Source: Elysia crispata (taxonomy: Eukaryota > Mollusca > Gastropoda > Plakobranchidae). From it: 64,000 bases of DNA. The stretch covers positions 361,001 to 425,000 of the forward strand of contig JAWDGP010001468.1 in NCBI GenBank assembly GCA_033675545.1, in the 5' to 3' direction. The notes under the pieces are model-generated. The model was not told where the DNA came from, ran no database searches, and worked only from the letters and a program-made list of their open reading frames with translations. Of this stretch, positions 35,201 to 47,600 are shown one piece after another. Position 1 is the first letter of the stretch. Each line of letters starts with the position of its first letter. Position numbers and translations under genes: made by a program.

Positions 35201-38200
35201 CTTAAGAGAATTGTTTAAGGCCAAAATTGTAAATCTCATTTTGAATCAAAACATGGGAGGATAAAATGGATTTTATTTTGCAGTTATGATGAATTAAGCA
35301 TTTAATTCAATAATAAAGGAGAATTTGAGACAAAGTTATCAGTTAAATTCAAATTTTCCCCCCTTTATTTTACAGTGCCACAGATAAAGTTCAAAAGAAG
35401 AAAAAAATATTAGAGCTTCAGGATTCCTATTCAGCTATCTTTAATCTTTTCTTAGTTGTGTAGGTTAATAAATTTAAGATAAGATTAGGACATTCCTAGG
35501 TCTATAAAAAATATTCAATTACTTTTTACTTACTTGTAAAGAGACTTTGATAAACCTTTGTCGTTTCCATCAATAAGTATGCCATCTATGCACCGAAAGA
35601 TGAAATGGTTACCAATACTTTGAAAAAATACAGGATCATATGGCTGATAAAGCAAACCTGTAAGTTGAAAAAAAGACAATTTTGCCCAGCAAGAACAATT
35701 TATTGTTACATGCAAACCTTCGAAAAGCATTACTTGAATGATTACACCACAAATTTTCTCTCCTTTTTTTATGTATCAATGGAAAGATAAAAAAAAGTAT
35801 GTCAGACAAACTTAATTAATCTCTGAGGAAACATTGCAAAGTGCTCAAAGTTGATTTTACTACATTTTATACATCTAATGGAGGTCTTTTCGTCATCTCA
35901 TTAGTTTTTATGCGGTGGAATTTATGATTTATGGAGTCATATTTATTGTACTATCTCACCTGGATAGAGAGAGGTCACATGATGTTTGGGCACCACTCCA
36001 TCTGTGACACTCACTCCACGGCCCCCGGACGGAAGGGTGCTCTTTGTACGTTCAATACAAAATCCAGAACATTCTTTCATCACACTCAAACCAATATAGT
36101 ACCTTTCAACAGATGTCATCAGCTGAAAACAATTGTGAAACATAATAATGTTTATCTATTATGGCTATCACCTAGCCTTGACACTACTTTAAGTGTTGTT
36201 CTAGGTATATAAAAATACCAGATTGATCAAAAAATCTGCAATATGAATCATTTTCAAAGTCCAAATAAATAAATTACACAGTTAATCCCCTAAAAATTTT
36301 ATGTTTTTGTTACTGGTATTTACTTTCTTCAACTAATTTTTACTAGTTCAAATGGCAGAATTATGATATAAAAATATGCCCCACGCCAAACAATTTATGG
36401 ATAATTCATTATTGATAGAGTACAAAGATAAATTGATGGCTAATAACTCTCGCTAAAGCTTAAATAGAAATTTTACACTAATCGCTTACATCTGTTTTTT
36501 TTTTTTTTTAAGTATTTTTACTGTTTGACAGAAACAGAAACCTTCTATTTTTACGAATAAAGAAAAAAAAAAAACAAACAAAAAAACAACAACAAAACAA
36601 ATCAATCAAAGGATGCATAAAACTTACATGGGCATCCTTGTCTGACAATGCTGAATGCAGTGTTGACAAAAACTTCCACAGAAAATTGTGGACGCATACG
36701 TCTGAGACCAACTTATCCACTTCATGTTTAGTGATACAGCGGACACTCCTTAGAAGAGAAGATAAACAGGTAAACTATTATTTGAAAGGCTGCTTAATAC
36801 ATACAAACTTTATTGTAGTTTGGAACTTTTCCTATTCGTGTAACTCCTGAGGAATCATTCTTTGGCTTGCTGGGAATGAGCAACTGATTGAGAGATCTCT
36901 GAGAATTGCACCATGAAACAGCCATTTAATTCAAACTTTCCACAAGAAAAAAAGTGCATTTAAGGCTTGCGTAATACATAGAAACGTGAGTTTCAATTTT
37001 TATAGGCTGGAAATTCAATTCATTCGTAAAGAAAATGTGCCTACACTGAACATATCATATAGGCAAGATTTACCTGTTATTTATCTTTGATGCCTACTTA
37101 CATCCTTGATATTCATTTCATTGACGGAGCTCAGGACTGGTTTATAGGCATCTACAATATTTAAAAGGTATTCTATTTTATATGTCATTATATGTAAGAT
37201 AGTAAAATACGTAAGATATGGCATGTTTATAGAAGTCTGAAAGGATACCCCCATGGCATTGTGTTTAATCACACAATATTATTCCAAAGCCCAAGCAACT
37301 CTATGAGAATTGACTGAAGGTAGCTCTAGTCCTGTACAAATACATAACTTAAGATAGGAATTCAAAAAACCTCTAGCCTAAGGGTGTGTTAATTTTTGGA
37401 GCTTAATGAGATAATTGAATGTGATAAGGCTTACTGACATTGATATTCCTGAGTTTGAAGATATGCTTTATCTACTTTGGGTATGTCCAAAATAAAAAAA
37501 AAATGCCAGGAGTATATATGTAACTTGTAAAATTCCTTTCCTGTTTTTGCTCAGTTTTAAAAGTCATTATCTTATTACTAATGTTAAACGCAGTCTGCTG
37601 GCTGTCTCTCATACACCCATTCTTCATAATCATTGTGTATTCTTTTACTACTAGTCTGTTTTTTCCTTTCAACTTTATTATTATATACTCCACTTCCAGG
37701 GATGTCATATGCCGTACATAGCATATATATATATATATATATAATTTATTATGGCATTATAAGTGTAAATCAAGAGTCAAACAGTTGCTTGTATAAATAA
37801 TGTGGACAATATTGGCATCGCTGCTCAGTTAACACTAGAAACTTTTAGCATAGCTGTGCAATTAACAATTACCAAGAGTTTAAATTGAGTTTTTAAATTT
37901 TCTAAATAGTAAATGCCATGATAGTAATGATGACGTACTTGATAATTTGGAATTTGTTTTCTTACATACTATAGTTTATGTAATCATTGATTAGAGTGAA
38001 AGAAAAAAACCTTCTGTCTAGTCAAGTCAAACATGAATAATTTTCACTTCACTAGACCCATTTGCCTTCACTGATTGATGATCAGTGATTGCCACTCTAT
38101 GGTTCACTCACATAACAATTTAATGAGGTCCCTACAGCTTTATTCTAGTCCTTTAAAATCTTACCTGTCTTTGAGGTTAAACAAAAGCCATGGCAAGAAC

Positions 38201-38244
38201 CTGTACCTATATTGCCTCCATTGATTATAAAGCCATCCACGCAT
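32204..38244 (-). CDS. SETD9: SETD9 (SET domain-containing protein 9), complete, 7 exons
   Basis: Exons on the minus strand: 38,165-38,244 (ATG 38,244); 36,628-36,748; 35,960-36,122; 35,534-35,657; 34,750-34,865; 32,697-32,820; 32,204-32,303 (TAA). All introns are GT...AG and phases close to 275 aa (human about 299). The N-terminal WRQYRYRFLPWLLFNL matches the human WRRYKYRFVPWIALNL. The SET region shows VTSLYPG, YDPVFFQSIGN, FIFRCIDGILIDGNDKG, VGQYVNN, ANVAYQEF, HLRQYLP and the terminal QELFSSYFTLVS. SET proteins transfer methyl groups from S-adenosylmethionine to lysines; the substrate of SETD9 is not established to my knowledge. The segment between exons 2 and 3 is about 25 residues shorter than in human, so a small exon in 36.15-36.6 kb may have been missed or lost. 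Intron 5 contains a MITE and a LINE tail. Confidence 0.95.
33067..33958. mobile_element. Non-autonomous TA-flanked MITE (pogo/Tigger-like), 892 bp, in SETD9 intron 5
   Basis: A 19-bp perfect inverted repeat, CAGTAGAATCACTTTAAAC, ends the element on both sides. TA lies outside at 33,065-33,066 and 33,959-33,960. Inside both ends, short motifs of the form TAAACCGAAA are repeated in both orientations. The middle (about 33,350-33,720) is much more GC-rich than the flanks and gives long but non-homologous frames. No transposase was recognised. Perfect terminal repeats suggest a fairly young insertion. Confidence 0.82.
34360..34731 (+). mobile_element. LINE 3' fragment with an inverted 5' piece, in SETD9 intron 5
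   Basis: From about 34,435 the plus strand encodes, with a few breaks, the C-terminal tail typical of an APE-type non-LTR retrotransposon polyprotein: MDFKEIKRSSIARS, then REKLEHLVTTEMIEEKRC, MLNGLTKWL, TDALKVMRDRDGWK and ANEQGTY before a stop at 34,729-34,731. Just upstream (about 34,360-34,425) the minus strand reads TKNATNLMDCKESK, resembling the tail piece at 40.5 kb. Adjacent pieces in opposite orientation are the signature of twin priming. The element's stop codon lies 18 bp from the edge of SETD9 exon 5. Confidence 0.65.
37722..37744. repeat. (AT)n microsatellite in SETD9 intron 1
   Basis: A short perfect TA/AT run. Similar AT runs occur near 43,797 and 61,751. Confidence 0.85.
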
Positions 38245-38587
38245 TTTAATTCATACTCAGACACTGTTAGTTACACTCTAATACATGAGCTTTCTGCATT
38301 TAGGGAATCTGTCTCAATTTCCAATCATAGCATTCTCAAGATCTCTTATTTTGGGTGCTACATCCAGATTTACTTGGCAAGAGTTCCTTTTTGTTTGCCC
38401 ACGTTAAATACCTTATATAAAATAAGAGGGACTGGTACTAATTACTGTTTAAATTGGTAAAGTGCCAAAAAACTTCTTTCAATAAGACAGTAGCTTCTAG
38501 AGAGACTACACACACATAAAAAGCTTATAAATCATATTTTGGAGAAAATCATTTTTTTTTAATTAGAAGCCCCTACATAATTCGGTA

Positions 38588-38796
38588 TTATTGCAGTTAT
38601 TGGCCCAACTCATTTTGAGCTTTAAAATTGTATTTTTTTTTTAAATTTGATATGCTGAACACGAATATCAAGGTTTTATTGGTCGCGAATAAATAATTTT
38701 CAAGATATTAGCATTTTTTTCTTTGTTGCTCTAAAATCATATTAAACTACTAGTTTCGGATTCCTCGAGAAAAATTCAATTGTGAAGCCTAACCGC
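38588..38796 (+). repeat. Small dispersed element, copy B (MITE-like)
   Basis: Homologous, in opposite orientation, to 1,965-2,177. It begins TATTGCAGTTATTGGCCCAA and ends GTGAAGCCTAAC. The right inverted repeat seen in copy A is degraded here (CGCAGTCGGA instead of the GTGAGTTGGGC complement), so this copy is older or truncated. Confidence 0.6.
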
Positions 38797-39801
38797 AGTC
38801 GGATAGCATATTTACTTAAAAGTAGATGTGCGTGTAGAAGGATGTATTAATTTTTAGCCTTAACCCCTAGATATAAACAGTAGCACTGTGCTCACATCTT
38901 CCTACTGTGGGACATACTTTATATATATCAATTAGTAAAATAGGGGGTCTGGCCGCATACTCAAATGCTCAAATGCCCTTGGTGAGTTGAATTTCCCATG
39001 GATTTCAAACTTTACAAATTGATTTTATCTCACTCAGCGCTACCTCCTACAGGGCGTCGTCTAACCATAAAATTCTGGTTGAGTTATAAGAAATTTTGTT
39101 AAGTTCATTCAAAAATCAGTAAATTACAATACTTTTGCATCAGCTACATCTAACTGTCTTAAAAACAGGTAACACAGCGGTGCAGACTATTTAGCCGTAA
39201 CTTTACCTAATAATTATACAATGTAATATCCTCTTTTCAGAAAGAAGCGTTTTCTTTGTCTCCGATTTTTGATAGGGCTGAAAACTTTGGCCTTGAAAGT
39301 TGAAAGGGCAACATCAGCAACACCCCCCTCTTATTTGCAGCCACTTAAGTGTACGATTTTTTTTTAACTGTGATATTTTGGTCCGAGTGAAAATATTTGT
39401 GCAAACATAATGTTCCTTTTCACTCGGTGAATCGGATTTGAATTAGAAAAAAAGCAACAACAGCACAAAAACAAAAAGCCCAAAATTTGCATTGTTCCGT
39501 TTAAAGGAATGACTTAAGATAAATTTTTAGTATTTCAGGATGCAGCGAAAAGCTGCTCATGAAAGTAGGCCTTGGCTTGAAGAACTCAGTAAGCATAGCT
39601 CAAGTGTTTCGCTTTGAACTTAACTTTGAGGTCAAGAGACGGCTTTATCAGGTCTACCCCAATTTGCACTAAAATCGTAGAGGTTTTGCTCTCTGCGCAA
39701 TTATAATAATAAACTTCCTCATGGTTAAATTTAGGAGACACTATTAAATTCTCTTCTCATGCGAGATGCGTCTAAAGCTTACTTTTCAATGAAATACACA
39801 A

Positions 39802-40077
39802 GTTAGATCTAGAGTCTAGATTAAGTAGATTGGTTCTAGATCTAAATCTAAACGTCTAGAGATCATTTTATGACAGTGCTAAATAAGAAAATCTAGATCT
39901 AGATCTAGATATATAACTTAAAACTCAAACCATAGATATCATATTTTCTCGTTTTATATTGAGAGAAATTTAGATCTAGAATCTAGATCAAGTTCTGATT
40001 TTGAACAGTTCTCAAGAGGGTCTACTCTAGATTAGATTCTAGACATCAAGAAGTAGATCTAGATCTAGATATCTAGT
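39802..40077. repeat. Degenerate (GATCTA)n-rich patch
   Basis: About 275 bp contain many partial arrays of TAGATCTAGATC and variants such as TCTAGAATCTAGATC, with four denser clusters. It looks like a decayed simple-sequence satellite. Smaller arrays of the same hexamer occur elsewhere in the window. Confidence 0.8.
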
Positions 40078-40399
40078 TGAGTTTATGAGATAGGAATGAC
40101 TTTTGTATGAGTGCGGTAAGTGATATTGTTTATGAAGAAATGGAGTTCTAGTGATCTGAAAACATTCTTGATTCAAATTTTCAAGAGGCCAATATTTGCT
40201 ATAAAAGTCTTAATGTCTTTAGTGTACTGTAAATCAATTTCTAACAATGAATTGCCAAAAAAACAAAACAAACAAAAACACTGGCATCATATATATCACT
40301 CAACCAATGTACCCAATTGGAAGTCCTACCAAAAGATATCCATTATAATACAAAATGGTATTTTTATTTAAATAGTCTACAAAAAATGTGTAGATTCTA

Positions 40400-40909
40400 A
40401 TTTCTATCAATAGATCTAGCTTAGACTTCAGATATTTAGCTACGTTTGCCTGGCGATCACACATTCTATTTATGAGTGATCTTGGTATGTCTTCTTGTAA
40501 CATTTTTGTTTGATTTGATCTCTTTGCAGTCCATGAGATTCGTAGAGCTCATTCTGTGTAGCAGAACACTTTTGTTGCCTCCAGTTTCTTTTATAACTTC
40601 TGAAATTGTCCAGGTGTCTCATTCATACATCAGAATGGGTTCACTATTGCACTTGAGGGCTCTTGTTGATGTGTTCATTTGATAATGCAGATTGTTTTTT
40701 TTCTGGAAACTATAGCTTAAATGTTTCTGATCCCAAGTCCATGGGGTCCTTCTTCGCTCCCCTTCCCTACTTTTGCATTATATTTGCCAATGGTGATAGG
40801 AGGGCCCTGCTGTCTACATTGTGCCTTTGTTTGATCTAGATCCTCTTCAAAATTTTCTGACCTTATCGTTACTTGTTGATGTTGGTGTGTTTGAAAGATG
40901 TTAAGATCC
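40400..40909 (-). mobile_element. LINE relic: endonuclease piece joined to RT C-terminal tail
   Basis: On the minus strand, about 40,909-40,717 encodes an APE-endonuclease-like stretch (EEDLDQTKAQCRQQGPP, then ITIGKYNAKVG, where GDFNAKVG is the usual motif). Directly downstream, about 40,690-40,400 encodes the far end of the same kind of polyprotein: EPILMYE (usually EPILMYGCE), then TNLMDCKEIKSN and PRSLINRM, in shifting frames. The reverse-transcriptase core that should lie between them is missing, so this copy has a large internal deletion. It belongs with, or near, the family of the 34.4-34.7 kb fragment. Confidence 0.6.
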
Positions 40910-41658
40910 AAAATGGTTTTCCTGCAATCTTTAAAGTTCATCTTGAACCTTTTCAAAAAGAGCGGAGTTTGTCCAATATACCCATGACAAATATAATTTA
41001 TACATATTGTTCTTAAATTCATTTGTCCAAAAAAGCAGTACAAATATTTTAAAGAAAGGTATTTTTTTATAATTTCAATAAAAAAAAAAGATTGGTTTTG
41101 CCATGAATCAAATTTTTTTTGAATCACTTTAATATTTCCAGAAATGGGAAATGATTTTAAGTATTTCTAAAATCTTAAGATTGCAAGTTGGATCATGTCC
41201 TTTTTCCCTTTACTAACTAGTTCTCAATTACACTCTGTGTTAATTTTTCTGAATTGTAATAGCTGAAAATTTAGAGACAAATAAAATATCACTTGGTAGC
41301 GAAATGGATTTGGAAGGATCCAGATTCAACTATCATAAGCTTTGGATAAAATTTATTAGATTAAATTAGTCTAATTAATTGAGCCTTGGCCTTCGCTTGA
41401 TTGGCATTTAGTCTGTGAATATCACATTCATCTATTGCCATTATGTCAGTCTCTGCAAAGGTTTAAATTTATGAATTTGCACTTTTCAAGCAAGCTCTAA
41501 ATATAGTGACAATACTTGATTCATACATTTTGTGGGTGACATTAATGAAAAGCAATTTATGATATAGACCTTAGCATGTAAACTTTTTTTAATCAGCTCC
41601 TTAAATGTATGTGTACACAGCTTTCTGTATGTTCATATTTTTTTTTATATTTGAACAG

Positions 41659-44600
41659 GAGGCACTAAAGGCTAAGCTGTAACCTTTAACATCATGATAT
41701 CAACAAGGGAAGATGGTTTTCCCATCATAATACATCATGTCAAATAACACAGCTGGTCAAAACAATGTGGCTCGGCCAATCCTTAGACATTTGAGACGAA
41801 GCAAAACCATCAATGTTTCTCAGCTGTTGATCAATAATGAAAACAGACAAATTAATGAAGGTAAGAAGTGAATTTTATTGAAATATGGAATTCCATCTCA
41901 TAAAACAAAATGGTACAAGTAATAAAAAAACTTTTTTTTTTTAAAATTAAGTATCAGCAATGACACATTTGCTGTTTTGTTGATTTTTTGAAAAAAAAAG
42001 GCTTTTAAGTTTAAGCTTTAATATTAGATGCTAACACCTCTTTTATATAATGCACTGGGTTCATTATTCCATATAAGATATATTCTGTTTGAAAAGTAAA
42101 TTTTTTTGCATAATTAACTGAATAATCCTGTTCAATTTCAATATCAGATTTCATTTCAAATGGCAGTTTAATTTTATTGTTTGAACACATTTCTGATGTA
42201 GAAAGAGGATGAGAATTACTAGAATGATGATTTAAATCCAACAACTTAAAATGATAAAAATGTACACGTAATGTATATGCAATAACGGAAAGAATCAATA
42301 TGACAAGCTTAGTGAATGCTGATCATTTAGGAGACATTAGGAGAAAATGAAATGGGAATAAAATGCATATTATTTATATTAACTTCAGGATCTGCATTAT
42401 TTAATACTGTATTGATGCTGCTTGTAATCAGAGATATGGTTAAAGGTAGAACATTCTGGGCCTTAAATCTGAAAGTAGTGAATGGCAATTTTAAACTTAT
42501 AAGAATAAAAAGATTAAATCAGTAGGCCTATTTTAAATTAAATCTGGCAAGTAGATTTTAAGGCTCATTAAAAAAAAGTGAGGATTTTTGATGATTTGAA
42601 GCAGTTTAAGACCAGAATCCTATGACATTTGTGTTGCCTTTTTATTAGTTCTCTCTATTTCATTGTCCTATTTTAAACCCCCCTTCTTTCCCTTGTTTAT
42701 GAGGAACATCCATTTCAAATTCCAAATTTCTGTATTATTTCTTTCAAATTACTCCCAGTGTCATTCCATGATGAGGCCTCCATGGAAAGATCCCCCTCTC
42801 CCTCACCACAGCCCACTTCCTCCTGCCAGGCACTGAGACATGCAGTTTCTGCTCTCACTCGCATCGATGACTTTATCCTAGAAGAGCTGGGAGATGGGTT
42901 CTTTGCAAATGTGTACAAGGTTAACTGCCTGTTTGTTTCACTTTTGCTTAGTTTACTTCCTCTCTCTCTCCCCCTTTCCAAATATAATTCTGATAGTACT
43001 AAGGGTAATTTTTGATTGAAGTTGAATCATTAAATCACCAAAACTGCTAGCAAAGGTTTATGTGACCAGAAAATTAATGTGAGTGAGATTTCTAGATAGG
43101 AATGAATGATGAACGTAAGAAAAAAAAAGAAATAAAAAAGAAAAATGTTATGCTATCCCCATGTATTTTATATGGGGTGAAAAATGACAACGTCATCTTA
43201 AATAACTTATTGTTTTGAAATTGTTTTGTTGCAAACTTTTGAATTTATGTTATTTTTTTATATTTTTTATTTATGGTGTAGAAGAGGACTTAAAAAGATG
43301 AACCTTTACATGTTTACTTTGATTTTTTCTTTAGGGTTCATATTCTTTGTGAAAGACTGGTAAGAACATGGTAAACAAATACAACCTATTCTTTAAGCTC
43401 TTAAGTTTTTGGTAAGATTATGTACATTTCTGAGACTAAATGATAGTTGACATAGTTTTGCTGATTTAATTTAATAATCAAAAATGGAAAATATGCAATT
43501 TTTAAATCTTAGGCCACCCACAAAGTCACAGGGGAGGAAATGGTTATGAAAGTGAACAAGGATTCTGCTAACCGCTCAGGAGCACTTAGGGAAGTACAGC
43601 TTATGAACAGATTGTCACATCCTAACATCCTCAGGTTAGCCTTTTGACAGTGCAAATTTTGTATTTATCACATCCACATGGTAAACTGTGAGATTACATT
43701 TTGGATTATTATAATTATATGATTTGTTTGTTCATAGATATATTCATGAAGTAATGAAATTTCAGGTGAAGAATGTATCGGAATTGATAACGATACAATA
43801 TATATATATATTCCTTTAAGGTCTTTTAGTGGGATTTACATCCTGAGAGGACCTCTGATTTGAGCAAACCGATAAATACATAAAGTATATAAATGTAAAA
43901 TTAAAATTTTTTTTAAAAGTTAAATTTCCGAACACAAAAAAGTGTAAGAAGACGTTTGCCAAGTGTGTAGGGATAACATATCTAAATATAGTTAAATATT
44001 TATTATTATTGAAAAGAGCAATCTGGAATATTATATAAAGATTGATATCAAGTTATGAAAATGTACCTCAAATTTGTTTATATCTAGCTGACATTTTTTT
44101 GCAGTTTTTCATTGAAATTTCTTTAGCCATGTGATACAAAGACGTGATAGGTGATATTTTATTCTTAGAAAGAGAAAAAATACTGATTTGATTTTTTCGT
44201 GGAATCTTTTGAACCTTGCCATATTTTGAATCCATTGATGGTATCCTTTTTATCTTTTACATAAATTTAAATCGCAATTATTGAATTTTAACAAAAAAAA
44301 ACAAGAACAATTATTATTCAAAAGGAATATTTATTTTATCTCCAAGTTCACAAATCATCTTGGCTTTGCTGTAAAGAAATATTATTCCCATCTTAGATTT
44401 CTTGGTGTCTGTGTGCATGAGGGTCAACTACATGCCCTTACAGAGGTGAGATATGATGCACTTATGCAAAGTTATTTAAATATTTTTTTTTTACTTTTAA
44501 TATTAAAAAAAAGCAGTGATTTCATTCAGTAGAAAATGTATGAAGACTTCTAAAAATATAAGTTATTATCATAATGGAGGCTCAGTATGAAGAGATTAAA

Positions 44601-47600
44601 GTTTATCTTTGTAGATGAAAGTAATAAATCTCTCTGGCAATATAAAGATCTATTAGATCTATATCATGCAGATCTATGAAAAAAAGTGTTGAGTTTGTTG
44701 CTTTTGTTCATAAATGAGAAAAGCCTGAAAGTGATTCATCTCTAGGCAATACAATGGTCTTTCAGATAAACATCATACGCATCTATGAAAGAAAAAGGTA
44801 TGGCATATTAAGCTTGTTGCTCTTTTTTTTATTTGTGTACAGTATGTCAGTGGAGGGACATTGGAAGGAATGCTGGCAAACAAAGATGAGGAACTGCCTT
44901 GGACACTTCGCATTAAATTGTCTCTTGATATTGCCCGAGGAATATACTATCTACACAATGAGGGCGTTTTCCATAGAGATCTCACATCAAAGGTATGCCA
45001 AGCTTAGACTCAGAGAGAGAAACCAAAAGAAAATATTTAGCATAAGAATTAAAAGGGCATAAAATAATAGTGGAATCTATTTTTGGAGTCCAATTAGATC
45101 ATAGACATTATGTGGCACTTAAAGCAGTACATATCCACTGTTCATTTCAAAGAGTAAATATGATATAAAGATTTTTCATTCAACATGAAGTGTGCATCAG
45201 AACAAATATACCTCCAGACAAAATACATTTCCCTTATGAACTTTCAAAGCCAGCTTCAGCATCAATTATCAGCACCTTATTGGTGGTTGAAAACAAATTA
45301 CCGAGATGATATGCTTTCTGGACTACTGTTCTCCTACCCCACTCTTCCTCCAACTTTCCTTCTGTTTCAGGCAATGCACACTTTCCCACCTTCATTGCCT
45401 CCTTTAAGACCTTCAACAAAAGTGGCCTGCTGTCTGTGCTACCTAAACATATCCCTGTGACAATCCCCTAGTCTGTTCTCCCTGTCTCTAAACCTCTCCT
45501 GCTATCCTGTGATTGTTGCAAGGAATAAGTAAATTTTCTGCCATTATGTCAAAAATAAGGAAAAAAATAATGCCAAAAACTGTAGGTTATTACTTTTGCT
45601 CTAAATTTTTTTTTTCAAAGTCTTCTCCTTATACTTGAATATCCCACTGTTGACCCCATTATCCACTATTTTCTAATTTTTCTCTATTGCACTCTTCCTT
45701 CACCAATGTCTCTTTTTTAATAACCTTTCTCTCTCCTCCTGATCTTCACATTTTCTTTTCCTCCTATGTTTTCTTAGATACACTTTTTTCTTCACCTAAT
45801 GAGTCTTTTCACACCTATCCAGTGATTCAAGCTAATTTGAAACTTTTAGTCTTGCTCTCTCTCCTTTCTTCCATACTTTTCTTTCACTCTTTCTAGCCAC
45901 TTTAATGATGTAAATCTATCAGTGCTTTGTCTTACCCAAAAATAGGAAATGTGATTTGACAAAAAGTTATGCTACTTCATTGGAAGTCATGAGATCTACT
46001 TTAAGTTGGTACGATATGAAACAGCATTGTCTGAAAGAAATGGTGTGAAATTTGAAATTAAAAGGTAAACATAAATGGTGCACATGAAAAATCATAGTCA
46101 ACAAAATAATATTGTTCTGCTTATATGTTTGAAGATGCTTCTGATTGTTGAACAGAACTCAAAACTTCCAACAAAGTTGCATATCTCTTGCTGAAATATC
46201 ATTATCTAATTTATAAATTGCAGTCTTAAAAACATATTGGAACAATATATTTTTAGTTATTGATATTCATTATACATTAATTTTTCTTTATCTTGTAAAA
46301 AGCTGTATGTCATGTGTATTGTTGGAAAGTTAATTTACTAAATTTATTTTTATGCCTTTTTCTTAGAATATCCTGATCAAGAAGAGGGAAAATAAAAACT
46401 ACACTGCTATTGTTGCTGATTTTGGACTTGCCACAAAGATCCCTGATCCAAAGTAAGTGATTGATGATTTTAAATTTATAACATAGAGTAATCTATTTCC
46501 TTTAATCTAAAATTTTCTTACAAAATTTTAAAATGTCATGTAAATTAGCTATTAAGAGAAAACTAAAAAATGAATCACAGCTTTATACATGTGAGATATA
46601 CTTTCCTGCAAGTTTTTAGAAATGGAATGCAGCAATGTTTTAATTGATTGGGCATGGAAGGTGAAAACCGTTTTGCAGGACGATGTTGATGAAAAAAAAA
46701 GGTAACCTTCAGGTCTTTTAACAAAAAAAAAAGAAGCAAAACCTTTTGTATTTTTTAAATACTAACTTTGCAGGGCTGAGATATTAAAGAGAAAAAAATT
46801 ATATCCTAGATCAATCTAAGATCTTCATGTGCAGTATACACTTTTTAACCATAAAATTATGTTTGTAAACTAAGCTGTGTGGATATGCAAAAGTTCTCTT
46901 TCTTCTGAAAATGTAGTTTTGTTTACAGCTTTCTGTTTCATTTTATGATTGTTCAGCAATAACTTTTTTGGAAAGCCTATATGTCTCTAAATCATCACCC
47001 AAATCCACCATTTGAAGAAGAGACTTGGCTTAGAGATTAGTGCTGGGGCTATCTGCACGGATTGGTACCTTATCCACGGCATGTAACAACACCCATGGCA
47101 CATGGAATAGATGCACAGTACGCGGTACTGTGCCTTGGGATCCGTGCTAGCTTCTCGTCGGCACATGCGTACCGTCGATTTTGAACTGATTCTGTGCAGA
47201 CAAGTAGGCGACAATTTTTTGTTTGTGATAGAACTTTTCGGTTTTCCAGCCATACATCAGTTGGCTGTCGGCACGAATCTGTGTATGTGTGTGTGTGTGT
47301 GGGGGGGGTGTCAGCGCTGCGCAAGGAAAATTTAGGGGAGGGGAATAACAAAAAAGATTTCAAAAGAAAACAGACACTCTTCACAGTAAAAGACCGCAAT
47401 CTTTGAGAGATTTGTTTTAGGCCTATAATGTTTATCAATGCATGATATACAGTATACACTACACCGGTCTCCTTATTCTTCTCTGCTCTCCTTTTTGCTT
47501 TGTCTTCATGTTATTACACTGCTGTTCTTATGACTTATTGCGCTTTAAAATAAGGAGTTTATACTTTTTCAATGAAATTTAGTCCTGCTTACTAAACAAT

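Larger units (their letters stand above)
38245..41658. other. Interval between head-to-head SETD9 and TESK genes
   Basis: It should contain both promoters. Recognisable contents are the dispersed element copy B (38.59-38.80 kb), a GATCTA-rich patch (39.80-40.08 kb) and a LINE relic (40.4-40.9 kb). No core promoter elements could be assigned with confidence. TESK has at least one 5' non-coding stretch, because an acceptor (AG 41,657-41,658) precedes its first coding exon. Confidence 0.5.

Noticed and set aside
45185-45460. A 91-codon plus-strand frame in TESK intron 5
   Set aside because: No family resemblance, and skipping it gives a kinase domain with perfect phase and alignment.
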